From contig NZ_FOLL01000018.1 in the NCBI RefSeq assembly GCF_900112315.1, positions 1 through 64,000 on the forward strand: 64,000 nt of DNA, in the 5' to 3' direction. The DNA comes from Parapedobacter composti (lineage in GTDB: Bacteria > Bacteroidota > Bacteroidia > Sphingobacteriales > Sphingobacteriaceae). Both the position numbers and the translations under genes were made by a program. Below the pieces are notes generated by a model. That model saw only the letters and a program-made list of their open reading frames with translations, ran no database searches and was not told where the DNA came from. Positions within the stretch are counted from its first letter, which is position 1. Every line of letters begins with the position of its first letter. Shown one piece after another: positions 44,391-52,330 of this stretch.

Positions 44391-46271
44391 ATGAAGATGA
44401 AATTTTATGTAAAGATTTGTATTCCGGCATTTTTTGTGTTGTCCTGCGCCCAGCAGCCCAACAACGCGGACTATCTGAAAGTGCACCAGAAAGCACTGTT
44501 GGCCGATATTCACAACGATGCGATATATACTACGTCCGTTTCGCGGGGTATTGACATTTCCGCGCGCAACGAGGTTGGTGATACCGACTTGGATCGGCTC
44601 AAAGACGGCGGCGTCGGGCTGCAGGTGTTTGTACTTTTCTGCGACGGGGAATACGGTCCGGGCACCGCGTTTAGTTTCGCCAACCGAATGGCCGATTCAC
44701 TGGACAGCGTAGTGGCCCGCAATCCGGACAAGGTAGCGTATGCTCATCGTGCTGACGATGTGGAGCGCATCACGTCCTCGGGAAAAATAGCGGCATTAAT
44801 GGCTGTCGAAGGAGGACATATGATTGAAGATCGGCTGGACTACCTTGATAGCCTTTACAGGCGGGGCATGAAATACCTTACCCTTACCTGGAACAACAGC
44901 ACCACATGGGCCACGTCTGCTGCCGATGAAACTGACCCGGAACGTGAATTGTCGCACAAAGGCCTTACGCGATTCGGTGAAGAGGTGGTAAAACGGCTAA
45001 ATGAACTGGGGGTGATGATAGACCTTTCCCATGCCGGCGAGCAGACGTTTTATGATGTGTTGCGGGTTTCGTCTAAACCCGTGATGGCTACACACAGCAA
45101 CTGTTATGCTTTGGCTCCTCATCCCCGGAACCTGAAAGATGAACAGATAAAGGCGATAAAGGAAAACGGTGGACTGATAGGTGTTAATTTTTATTCGGGC
45201 TTCATTGATCCCGATTATAATCGCCGCAAGGATAGTCTGCTGGCCTACCACCAGTCGGTATACGACAGCCTCTTGGCTAAGCATGAGGGCAATGCCATGC
45301 ACGCCGCACGTGAGCTCATCAGCGGCTTGCCTAAGGCACAGCAAGATGGCATACGTCCCCCATTGTCGATGATGATTGACCATATCGATCATATCGTGGA
45401 ATTGATTGGAGTGGACCACGTAGCAATAGGCAGCGATTTTGACGGTGCGGAATCGTTTGTCGGAGAAATGGACGATGTGTCGTCATTTCCGAAACTCACC
45501 AAGGCCCTGCTTGAACGGGGATATAGCGAGGCGGATGTCCTGAAGATCTTGGGGGGCAATTTTATGCGAGTATTCCGTGCAAATCAGTCTGCCTCGCTCG
45601 CTTTGCCGGCATCTATCCAATCATCAGCGAGGGAAGCCAACTACGAAAAATACGGCGCGAACACGGTCTCATCCGTCACAGATTACCTGGTCCAGGTGGA
45701 GCAAAATCCCGAGCAGGCATTGGTTGACCTCCGGACGTACCTTCCCGGTGCGCAATTTGAGGTGGTTTATGCCACAAATAACAACTTCATGCGCCGGCCG
45801 GTGTATACCCAGGAGGCGGCATATCTACGGTTGCCAGCGGCAAAAGCCCTGCAGGCCGTTCAAGCTGAATTGAAACAAAAGGGCTATGGACTGAAGATTT
45901 GGGATGCCTACCGGCCTTATGGCGTCACCGTGGCGTTCTACGAAGAAGTGCTGGACTCCACGTTCGTGGCTTCCCCCTACACGGGATCAAGGCACAATAG
46001 GGGGTGCGCTGTGGATCTCACGCTCGTGGATTTGTCCACGGGTAAAGAGCTGCCTATGCCTACGGGATTTGACGACTTTGTTCCAGAAGCTCATGTGGAC
46101 TATGCGGGGTTGCCGGAGGCGGTCATTGCCAACCGGGAATTGCTAAAGGGAACAATGACGAAACACGGGTTCGATACCTACCCCGATGAGTGGTGGCACT
46201 ATGATTTCAACGGATGGGAAAAATTTCCCTTAATGGATTTAACATTTGAGGAACTGGAAGAAACACGGTGA
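44391..46271 (+). CDS. Fusion lipoprotein: M19 membrane dipeptidase + M15D (VanX-like) D-Ala-D-Ala dipeptidase
   Basis: 626 aa from ATG 44391. Lipobox VLSC, lipid Cys near residue 19. Residues ~30-405 are a complete M19 dipeptidase: LADIHNDAIYT (HxD), AVEGGHMIED, LTWNNSTTWATS, IDLSHAGEQTFYD, ATHSNCYAL, IGSDFDGAES. Residues ~420-626 are an M15D domain: IWDAYRPYGV, SRHNRGCAVDLTL (zinc His 535 and Asp 542, with S533) and DEWWHYDF (catalytic Glu 600, zinc His 603). VanX/DdpX enzymes cut D-Ala-D-Ala. Two dipeptidases in one anchored chain could hydrolyse both mixed and all-D dipeptides. The two parts join without a stop or frame break. The permease start overlaps its stop by 3 bp. Confidence 0.92.
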   Translation: MKMKFYVKICIPAFFVLSCAQQPNNADYLKVHQKALLADIHNDAIYTTSVSRGIDISARNEVGDTDLDRLKDGGVGLQVFVLFCDGEYGPGTAFSFANRMADSLDSVVARNPDKVAYAHRADDVERITSSGKIAALMAVEGGHMIEDRLDYLDSLYRRGMKYLTLTWNNSTTWATSAADETDPERELSHKGLTRFGEEVVKRLNELGVMIDLSHAGEQTFYDVLRVSSKPVMATHSNCYALAPHPRNLKDEQIKAIKENGGLIGVNFYSGFIDPDYNRRKDSLLAYHQSVYDSLLAKHEGNAMHAARELISGLPKAQQDGIRPPLSMMIDHIDHIVELIGVDHVAIGSDFDGAESFVGEMDDVSSFPKLTKALLERGYSEADVLKILGGNFMRVFRANQSASLALPASIQSSAREANYEKYGANTVSSVTDYLVQVEQNPEQALVDLRTYLPGAQFEVVYATNNNFMRRPVYTQEAAYLRLPAAKALQAVQAELKQKGYGLKIWDAYRPYGVTVAFYEEVLDSTFVASPYTGSRHNRGCAVDLTLVDLSTGKELPMPTGFDDFVPEAHVDYAGLPEAVIANRELLKGTMTKHGFDTYPDEWWHYDFNGWEKFPLMDLTFEELEETR

Positions 46272-47761
46272 ACGGCTCAGCGAAAACCACTATTGAAGGG
46301 CAGCAAAGCTTAAAACGAACGCTGGGCCTTTTTGATTCTACGATGTTGGTTGCGGGGTCGATGATTGGCTCGGGCATTTTCATCGTCTCTGCCGAGGTGA
46401 TGCGCGATGTCGGTGGGGCAGGGTACATGATGCTTTTATGGGGTATGGCAGGTGTCATCACGTTGATTGCCGCGCTCAGCTATGGCGAATTGGCCGCCAT
46501 GATGCCAAAGGCGGGGGGGCAATACATCTACCTGAGGGAATCGTACAACCGGATGACGGGCTTTTTATATGGGTGGACGATATTTTTTGTGGTCCAAACC
46601 GGAGTGGCCGCTGCGGTAGCTATCGCCTTTGCTCGGTTTACCGGCGTTTTGGTGCCTTGGGTGAGTCCGTCAAACGTATTGTTCTCGGTTGGTTTTAACA
46701 TTACTTCGCAGGATCTATTGGCTGTATCGGTCGTTGTTTTTCTCACATGGGTCAATCTACAAGGCGTGAAAAGCGGCAAACTGGTACAGGGTGTTTTTAC
46801 CGTAGCCAAAATATGGGCATTGCTGGCTATCATCGTGGTGGGCGTATGGGCCGGTTACGGAAGCGGTTATTGGCCGTTGAACATGGAGCACGCATGGGAT
46901 GCATTCCGGACGACTACCCGTGCCGGTCATACCGAAGGGGTTTTTATGGAACCGCTTAAGGGATGGCAGTTATTGGGTGTGTTAGGATGTGCGTTGGTAG
47001 GCCCGTTATTCGCCAGCGAAGCTTGGAACAACATTACCTATACAGCGGGGGAAGTCATCAATCCCCGTAAGAATATTCCATTGAGCCTTTTTTTGGGCAC
47101 GCTGACGGTCACCGTGCTTTATCTGTTGGTCAATGTGGCTTACCTGATGCTACTGCCTGCCCAAGGCAATCCAGACGCCCCCGATGTCATTGGCCGGGGT
47201 ATCATGTTTGCTGCGGACGACCGGGTCGGTACGGCAGCCTTCGCCACCGTGTTTGGTGATGCAGCGGTCGCCGTCATAGCCGTGCTAATCATGGTTTCCA
47301 CGTTTGGTGCCTGCAACGCATTGATTCTGGCCGGAGCACGGCTGTATTATGCAATGGCCAAAGATGGGCTGTTTCTGTCAAGGGCGGGACAGATCAACGA
47401 CCGGGGCGTACCCGGTTTTGCGCTGGTTGCCCAGTGCGTCTGGACATGTCTGCTGTGTCTTACCGGTACTTACAGTGCTTTGATCGCTTACGCCATTTTC
47501 GCGCAGCTCATTTTCTATATACTTACGGTAGGGGGGGTATTGCTGTTGCGGCGGAAAAAGCCACATGAATATCGGCCTTATAAAGCGTTCGGTTACCCCG
47601 TACTGCCCGTTGTGTACATGCTGCTGGCGGCTGGAATATGTGTTTCCCTGCTGATATACAGGCCAGCAACGAGTTGGCCAGGGGTGGTCATCGTACTGTT
47701 GGGAGCGCCCGTGTACGTTTGGATCAATCGTAAAAATGTAAACCTACAAAAGCCAAAATAA
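46268..47761 (+). CDS. APC-superfamily amino acid permease
   Basis: 497 aa with about 12 hydrophobic helices. The GTG start at 46268 overlaps the dipeptidase TGA (GTGA), indicating translational coupling. GSMIGSGIFIVSAEVMRDVG and YGELAAMMPKAGGQYIYLRE are the helix 1 and helix 2-3 signatures of the APC/LAT-type amino acid transporters. It would carry amino acids freed by the periplasmic dipeptidases across the inner membrane. Substrate specificity, including use of D-amino acids, cannot be read from the sequence. Confidence 0.9.
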   Translation: MNGSAKTTIEGQQSLKRTLGLFDSTMLVAGSMIGSGIFIVSAEVMRDVGGAGYMMLLWGMAGVITLIAALSYGELAAMMPKAGGQYIYLRESYNRMTGFLYGWTIFFVVQTGVAAAVAIAFARFTGVLVPWVSPSNVLFSVGFNITSQDLLAVSVVVFLTWVNLQGVKSGKLVQGVFTVAKIWALLAIIVVGVWAGYGSGYWPLNMEHAWDAFRTTTRAGHTEGVFMEPLKGWQLLGVLGCALVGPLFASEAWNNITYTAGEVINPRKNIPLSLFLGTLTVTVLYLLVNVAYLMLLPAQGNPDAPDVIGRGIMFAADDRVGTAAFATVFGDAAVAVIAVLIMVSTFGACNALILAGARLYYAMAKDGLFLSRAGQINDRGVPGFALVAQCVWTCLLCLTGTYSALIAYAIFAQLIFYILTVGGVLLLRRKKPHEYRPYKAFGYPVLPVVYMLLAAGICVSLLIYRPATSWPGVVIVLLGAPVYVWINRKNVNLQKPK

Positions 47762-49347
47762 TGAAATTTGTACAGCGTAAATTATGGATAGCCATTGTTG
47801 CAGTCGTCGTCCTTTGGGAGGAGAGTACGGCGCAGTCACCCGATGTGTTGCCACGGGGCTTTGATCAGTATGTACAGCGGGTGCTGGAAACCTTTGAGGT
47901 GCCGGGCATGGCCCTGGCCGTGGTTAAAGACGGCGAGGTGGCCTTGGCAAAAGGGTATGGCGTACGCAGGATGGACGATCCCGCAGGGGTTGATGAACAT
48001 ACACTTTTTCCCATCGCTTCCAACTCAAAGGCATTTACCGGCGCAGCACTGGCTATGCTGGTAGAAGAAGGTAAGCTGGAATGGGATAAACCGGTGGTCG
48101 AATACCTCCCTTGGTTTAAGCTTTCGGATCCCTTGGTAACCAATGAGCTAAGTGTGTGCGATCTATTGGTGCACCGCAGCGGCATTGCTCCATATGCGGG
48201 CGACCTGCTCCAGTTCCCGCCAACCACCTATACACGCCGGGAATTGGTAGAACGCCTTCGCTACCTGCCTTTGGCCACCAGCTTTCGAAGTGCGTATGCT
48301 TATGACAATGTGCTTTATCTGGTGGCAGGTTTGCTTATCGAGGAAGTGTCTGGAATGATGTGGGAAGAATTTATTCGACAACGGATTTTCGAAAAAGTAG
48401 GGATGGAGACGAGCATATCTCGGTTTTCCAAATTTAAAGGGGTTCAAAATGGCGCGGCCTCCCATGCTCGTGTTGGTGGCAAACTGCGGGTGTTAGAGAA
48501 TTTTTTCGAACAAGGACTGGGAGACATTTCCAATCCGGCTGGAGGCATTGTTTCCAATGCGGCCGACATGGCCAAGTGGCTGCTCACACAGCTGGATTCC
48601 GGCAGAACACCGAAAGGCGAACACCTTTTATCATCGGCGTCGGTCGAGAATCTGTGGCGGGGGATAACCCCCATGCCTATACCTAAAGTGCCGGAATGGA
48701 TAGCGCCTGCCCAGTCAGATTTTAACGCCTATGCGCTGGGCTTCAGGGTGCATACTTATCGTCATGTAAAGGCCGTGACACACGGCGGTAAATTGGATGG
48801 TTTCGTGTCTTGTGTCATGTTCTTCCCCGACCTTGATTTAGGTATTTGTGTATTGACTAATCAGGAAAGCACCAACGCCTATATGGCAGTGATTAACGCT
48901 GTTGTAGACCACGTAATGGGTGCGGAACCGTTTGATTGGATTACCGGTTACCGAAGGCAAGAAGATCGCCGTTTTCAATACATAGCCAATCAAGAACGCG
49001 CGGCTGTGAACCAACGTGCCACCGGATCGGGACCTTCACTGCCCATCGCAGCCTATGCAGGCAGCTACCGTGATGCTTGGTATGGCGATATAAGTATTAT
49101 GGAGGAAGATGGTCAGCTCGTGATGCGTTTTGAGCATACCCCCTTATTGGTCGGCGAAATGGAGCATTGGCAGTATGACACTTTCGTTGTGCGGTGGCAA
49201 AACAGAGATCTTCGGGCCGACGCGTATGTGACATTTTCGCTCGACCATGACGGAAGCATTCACCGCGTACGAATGAAAGCGGTATCGCCGGTCACTGACG
49301 TGAGCTACGATTTTCATGATCTCGATATTTATCCCGTAAAGGATTAG
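47761..49347 (+). CDS. Exported S12-type serine hydrolase with DUF3471-like domain (S12b paralogue)
   Basis: 528 aa; the ATG shares its A with the permease TAA (TAATG). Signal peptide ends near ESTAQ. SNSK at 87-90, YAYDNVLY and THGGKLDG (HGG) form the active site. The C-terminal domain YAGSYRDAWYGDISI ... HWQYDTFVVRWQNRDLRADAYVTF matches S12b at 33452 block for block. Last gene of the locus: the convergent ABC transporter gene ends only 11 bp away, with no hairpin between. Confidence 0.86.
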   Translation: MKFVQRKLWIAIVAVVVLWEESTAQSPDVLPRGFDQYVQRVLETFEVPGMALAVVKDGEVALAKGYGVRRMDDPAGVDEHTLFPIASNSKAFTGAALAMLVEEGKLEWDKPVVEYLPWFKLSDPLVTNELSVCDLLVHRSGIAPYAGDLLQFPPTTYTRRELVERLRYLPLATSFRSAYAYDNVLYLVAGLLIEEVSGMMWEEFIRQRIFEKVGMETSISRFSKFKGVQNGAASHARVGGKLRVLENFFEQGLGDISNPAGGIVSNAADMAKWLLTQLDSGRTPKGEHLLSSASVENLWRGITPMPIPKVPEWIAPAQSDFNAYALGFRVHTYRHVKAVTHGGKLDGFVSCVMFFPDLDLGICVLTNQESTNAYMAVINAVVDHVMGAEPFDWITGYRRQEDRRFQYIANQERAAVNQRATGSGPSLPIAAYAGSYRDAWYGDISIMEEDGQLVMRFEHTPLLVGEMEHWQYDTFVVRWQNRDLRADAYVTFSLDHDGSIHRVRMKAVSPVTDVSYDFHDLDIYPVKD

Positions 49348-49358
49348 TGTGCTTTCTG

Positions 49359-50036
49359 TCATCCAAAACGAAGCATATCCAATTTCGTTGAAACCATCTC
49401 ATTTTCCAATTGCAGCCCCAATGCATGGAAGTCTTCGGTACCAACGGGCTGTTCGAACTTGCCGCCGGCCAGGCGGTGGATGAAGTCGCACGATCCGGAG
49501 AGCGTAGCATAGATATGCGAAGCGAGGAAAACTGTCTTCTTTTGTTCACCAAGCCTTCTGATGATGGCGGTAATCAGCATGTTGCTTTCCAGATCAACAC
49601 CATTAAAAGGTTCGTCAAAGATAAACACCTCGTTTCGCTGTAGCAGCACCGCCGTGAGGGCGAGCTTTTTCAGCATGCCGGTAGAGTATTGCGCGGCATA
49701 GCGGTCCAATGGTAGGTCAAAGGCATTATGTTTGTCAATGTCAATATCCCTGATGTTTCTTGCAAGGCAATGGAACCGCAGGTATTCCCTGCCTGTTATC
49801 CGCTTGAAAACAAACGGATCGGTAGGTAGATAGCCGATAGCGCCGTGCATGCCGGATAGGCCCTTTATCTGGCCGCTGTATTTTTCCAATCCGGTAAGGC
49901 ACCGGAAAAATGTCGACTTCCCGGCCCCGTTCGCTCCGATAATGCCGTGTACTTTGCCCATCTCAAAGTGATGATGGATGCCGTGAAGCACGGTTACGTC
50001 TCCGTAGATTTTTGTCAGTCCCTCGATGGTAATCAT
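49359..50036 (-). CDS. ABC transporter ATP-binding protein
   Basis: 225 aa from ATG 50036; the longer frame lies inside the permease gene. Walker A GANGAGKST, the Q-loop region GAIGYLPTDP, a divergent signature YSTGMLKKLAL in place of LSGGQ, Walker B VFIFDEPFNGVD and the H-loop ASHIYAT. The divergent signature is common in ABC-2-type exporter ATPases. Its start overlaps the permease stop by 4 bp (ATGA), so the two form a transporter. Substrate unknown. Confidence 0.9.
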   Translation of the reverse strand: MITIEGLTKIYGDVTVLHGIHHHFEMGKVHGIIGANGAGKSTFFRCLTGLEKYSGQIKGLSGMHGAIGYLPTDPFVFKRITGREYLRFHCLARNIRDIDIDKHNAFDLPLDRYAAQYSTGMLKKLALTAVLLQRNEVFIFDEPFNGVDLESNMLITAIIRRLGEQKKTVFLASHIYATLSGSCDFIHRLAGGKFEQPVGTEDFHALGLQLENEMVSTKLDMLRFG

Positions 50037-50956
50037 TGCAGCAGTTGTTTTAGGTTCCGGCGCGACCGCTGGAACAAGAACGGTAAGAAAACCAGGTATA
50101 ACGGAGGTAACCATACCACTAATGACACCACCAGCACATGCATCAGGTTCACTTCGTGGGGGAACGCCCAGTATTTAGCCATGATAACAGCCGTCAGGTA
50201 CAACAGCCCCAGTAAAACCACTGTACATAGCCACCCCACGTCTTCTGGGAAAAAGATTAGCAGCGCGATAGCAATCGGAGCGGTCACAGCCGCGCATAGC
50301 GCCAATCCGGTACCGATTTTCTTTATAAGGAATGCCGTCGGGCTGCACTGGTGTACCCATACATAAGTCCGGTCTTCCAGTGGGGAGTAAAAGGCCGAGC
50401 ATACGAAGAAAAGCACTGTCAACATCGCCAAGCCCAGTCCGAACCTATCCGCATAACAAGCATAAGCGACCAGCAGATAGGTTCCTGCAAGCACCGGCAG
50501 GTACTTACGGAAGCCCATCGGAAACTCAAAAGGATATTTGGAAAAAGGTGTCGGCAATGGCCCGCCGGTAATCCGGCGGGGTTTGGCGAAGCCGGAGGCG
50601 GTACCAATCAGCAGGCTAGCCGAACAGGTCTCAAAATAGCCGTTTATCGCAAGGAACCCCGCGAACGGCAAACTCGCAAAGAGGTTTTCAAGTACCCTGA
50701 TCTGTACCGTGCGGGCAGCACCAAGGGCGGTTACCAGATAACGGTGCTTCTCATAATGAGCCATGCCGGCCAGTACCGTTGCCAGCAGCACAAGGTAAAC
50801 ATATTCAGGATAATCGGGCAGCCGGAATACGCCTATCGAAACACCGGCGAACAAAACAAGGGCGATAAGGTAGCCTACGTAGAACGGCACCCCGGCTTCC
50901 TCAATCCGCCGGTTAAGCATCAACACCTGCAACCTGAAATAATTCCGGAATACCAT
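50033..50956 (-). CDS. ABC-2-like transporter membrane protein
   Basis: 307 aa with about seven hydrophobic segments (for example YVGYLIALVLFAGVSIGVF, LAMLTVLFFVCSAFY, LHVLVVSLVVWLPPLYLVFLPFLF). No soluble domain or signal peptide. It overlaps the ATP-binding gene by 4 bp and is the first gene of the leftward pair. I do not recognise a named subfamily; the membrane-subunit role is inferred from its topology and neighbour. Confidence 0.75.
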   Translation of the reverse strand: MVFRNYFRLQVLMLNRRIEEAGVPFYVGYLIALVLFAGVSIGVFRLPDYPEYVYLVLLATVLAGMAHYEKHRYLVTALGAARTVQIRVLENLFASLPFAGFLAINGYFETCSASLLIGTASGFAKPRRITGGPLPTPFSKYPFEFPMGFRKYLPVLAGTYLLVAYACYADRFGLGLAMLTVLFFVCSAFYSPLEDRTYVWVHQCSPTAFLIKKIGTGLALCAAVTAPIAIALLIFFPEDVGWLCTVVLLGLLYLTAVIMAKYWAFPHEVNLMHVLVVSLVVWLPPLYLVFLPFLFQRSRRNLKQLLQ

Positions 50957-51039
50957 GATACCGCAAATATACTGTAAAAGCGGTAGCGGTCAAACCGTTG
51001 ACTTGGCGAAAGGAGGATATCCTTATGTTCAATTTATCG

Positions 51040-51047
51040 TAACTTTG
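51040..51047 (+). promoter_or_regulatory. Candidate -7 box of the PH-domain gene
   Basis: TAACTTTG 8 bp before ATG 51056. The spacing predicts transcription starting almost at the start codon, as at 35262-35276. Confidence 0.45.
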
Positions 51048-51055
51048 GTCGATTC

Positions 51056-51502
51056 ATGAAAACGTTTCAGGCAAAAATAGATTGGTGGCTCTTCATACCA
51101 ATTGCTGCGCTTCTGGTGGGCAGTACGGTACCATTGGTCATGCTGGCCTTAGTGGGGGCAGATCCAAAGGCCAAAGTCACGGGATGGCTCTTCACGGTAT
51201 TTATGTTGGGTGCTTCCGCTTGTTGTATTCCTCTTTTTCTGGCTACCCGATACATTATTGAAGGCGAACACCTCACCATCAAAGCCGGCCTGTTTTATAA
51301 AAAGCACATCCCGATCTCCGCTATCCGTAAAATCAGCGAAACGCGTAATCCCATCAGTGCTCCGGCGCCGTCGTTGGACAGGCTTGAGATCCACTACAAC
51401 CGCTTCGACAGTGTCGTTATCTCGCCAAAAGATAAGTGGGCAATGATCACTGAATTGACCCAGCGGAATCCGTCTATCGAGGTGAACAGGAAACCATCGT
51501 AA
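51056..51502 (+). CDS. Small membrane protein with bacterial PH domain
   Basis: 148 aa. Two N-terminal transmembrane segments (LFIPIAALLVGSTVPLVMLAL and LFTVFMLGASACCIPLFLA) precede a bPH-type domain: YIIEGEHLTIKAGLFYKKHIPISAIRKI, then LDRLEIHYNRFDSVVISPKDK, the typical strand pattern of the YdbS/bPH_4 families. Function is unknown in most members. It stands alone between the divergent transporter pair and the tRNA-Gly terminator. Confidence 0.8.
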   Translation: MKTFQAKIDWWLFIPIAALLVGSTVPLVMLALVGADPKAKVTGWLFTVFMLGASACCIPLFLATRYIIEGEHLTIKAGLFYKKHIPISAIRKISETRNPISAPAPSLDRLEIHYNRFDSVVISPKDKWAMITELTQRNPSIEVNRKPS

Positions 51503-51608
51503 TACCCACTGAGTGGATCTAACGAGCGGGAGCCCGGCTTATGCAGGCGGAATCCAATCCTCGGATTTTCCGGTGGGATTTTCCCTTCCAAATCCCTCAA
51601 ACACGAAA

Positions 51609-51639
51609 AAACCCCGCCTATCATCGATAGGAGGGGTTT
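51609..51639. terminator. Bidirectional hairpin between the PH-domain gene and tRNA-Gly
   Basis: AAACCCCGCCTAT (51609-51621) and ATAGGAGGGGTTT (51627-51639) form a 13-bp stem with one mismatch and a 5-nt loop, with A/T runs on both sides. It can end the rightward PH gene and the leftward tRNA. Confidence 0.85.
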
Positions 51640-51647
51640 CCATCCGG

Positions 51648-51720
51648 AGCGAAAGACGAGGTTCGAACTCGCGACCTCAACCTTGGCAAGGTTGCGCTCT
51701 ACCAACTGAGCTACTTTCGC
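51648..51720 (-). tRNA. tRNA-Gly (anticodon GCC)
   Basis: 73 nt on the minus strand: acceptor GCGAAAG/CTTTCGC, D-arm GCTCAGTTGGTAGAGC, anticodon stem-loop CAACCTTGCCAAGGTTG with anticodon GCC, T-arm CGAGGTTCGAACCTCG-like (GCGAGTTCGAACCTCGT), discriminator U. CCA is not encoded. Confidence 0.95.
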
Positions 51721-51736
51721 TTGCTGTTTGTGGATG

Positions 51737-51767
51737 CAAATATAGTGTAGATTTCGGCTACTGTCAA
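51737..51767 (-). promoter_or_regulatory. Promoter of tRNA-Gly
   Basis: On the minus strand TTGACA (51767-51762) and TATATTTG (51744-51737), with 20 bp between the TTG and the -7 box. The start point would fall about 10 nt before the tRNA. The -7 region TATATTTGCA is identical to that of tRNA-Leu. Confidence 0.75.
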
Positions 51768-51784
51768 CAGTTTTTTTAAAAAAA

Positions 51785-52273
51785 TCACAAGTCGTTGTCA
51801 TTCAATATTTCCATGATGATTTCGCTTTCGAAACCCCTGCCCAGCGCATATTGCATCAGCTTGTGTTTGCGTTTATAAGGGTGGTTCTCGCGCTCACCGC
51901 GGGCTTTTGTTTGCAAAAGATCATGGAGTTTTGCCCGGTATTCCCGTTCGTCCAGACTGGCCAGGGCGATGCGGATGAGCGGGGGCGACACGGATTTCTG
52001 CTGCAATCCTTGCTTGATTTTGTGGCGGCCCCACCCTTTCATCCTGAATTTGCCCGAAGTGTAGGCCAGGGCAAAACGTTCCTCGTTAAGGAAGTCTTCG
52101 GCAATCAGGTCGGCTATGATGGCTTCCACGTCGGTTTTGTGCAGTCCCAGGCTGTACAGCTTGTCGCGTACTTCCTGCTGTGATCGTTCTTGGTATGCAC
52201 AATACGCTTCGGCTTTGGATTTGGCCTGTTGCGGCGTCATCGCCCGGGGTTTGTGTTCACGGAAATGGTCCAT
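51785..52273 (-). CDS. recX: RecX-family regulatory protein
   Basis: 162 aa from ATG 52273; the longer frame needs a TTG start. It shows the three-helix repeats of RecX: AKSKAEAYCAYQERSQQEVRDKL, the L..EDFLNEERFALAY motif, KFRMKGWGRHKIKQGL, and a third repeat near the C-terminus. RecX binds RecA filaments and limits recombinase activity. It is not next to recA here; it diverges from murF-alr across 57 bp. Confidence 0.9.
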   Translation of the reverse strand: MDHFREHKPRAMTPQQAKSKAEAYCAYQERSQQEVRDKLYSLGLHKTDVEAIIADLIAEDFLNEERFALAYTSGKFRMKGWGRHKIKQGLQQKSVSPPLIRIALASLDEREYRAKLHDLLQTKARGERENHPYKRKHKLMQYALGRGFESEIIMEILNDNDL

Positions 52274-52330
52274 ACGGGCCAAAATGGGAAAAAATTGGTG
52301 CAGTCACTAAAAAATGTTGAAATTCGTGCC

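Noticed and set aside
28710-46271. A vancomycin-resistance (vanHAX-like) cluster, because a D-Ala-D-X ligase and a VanX-like domain occur in one region
   Set aside because: No VanH-type dehydrogenase or VanRS pair is present, the M15D domain is part of an exported lipoprotein, and the genes lie about 15 kb apart in different operons with peptidase and uptake genes.
31084-49347. Five class C beta-lactamase genes for antibiotic resistance
   Set aside because: They carry S12 motifs, but several have extra DUF3471-like domains, and all are embedded in an uptake operon set; the superfamily is mostly peptidases and esterases. Beta-lactamase activity cannot be excluded but is not supported.
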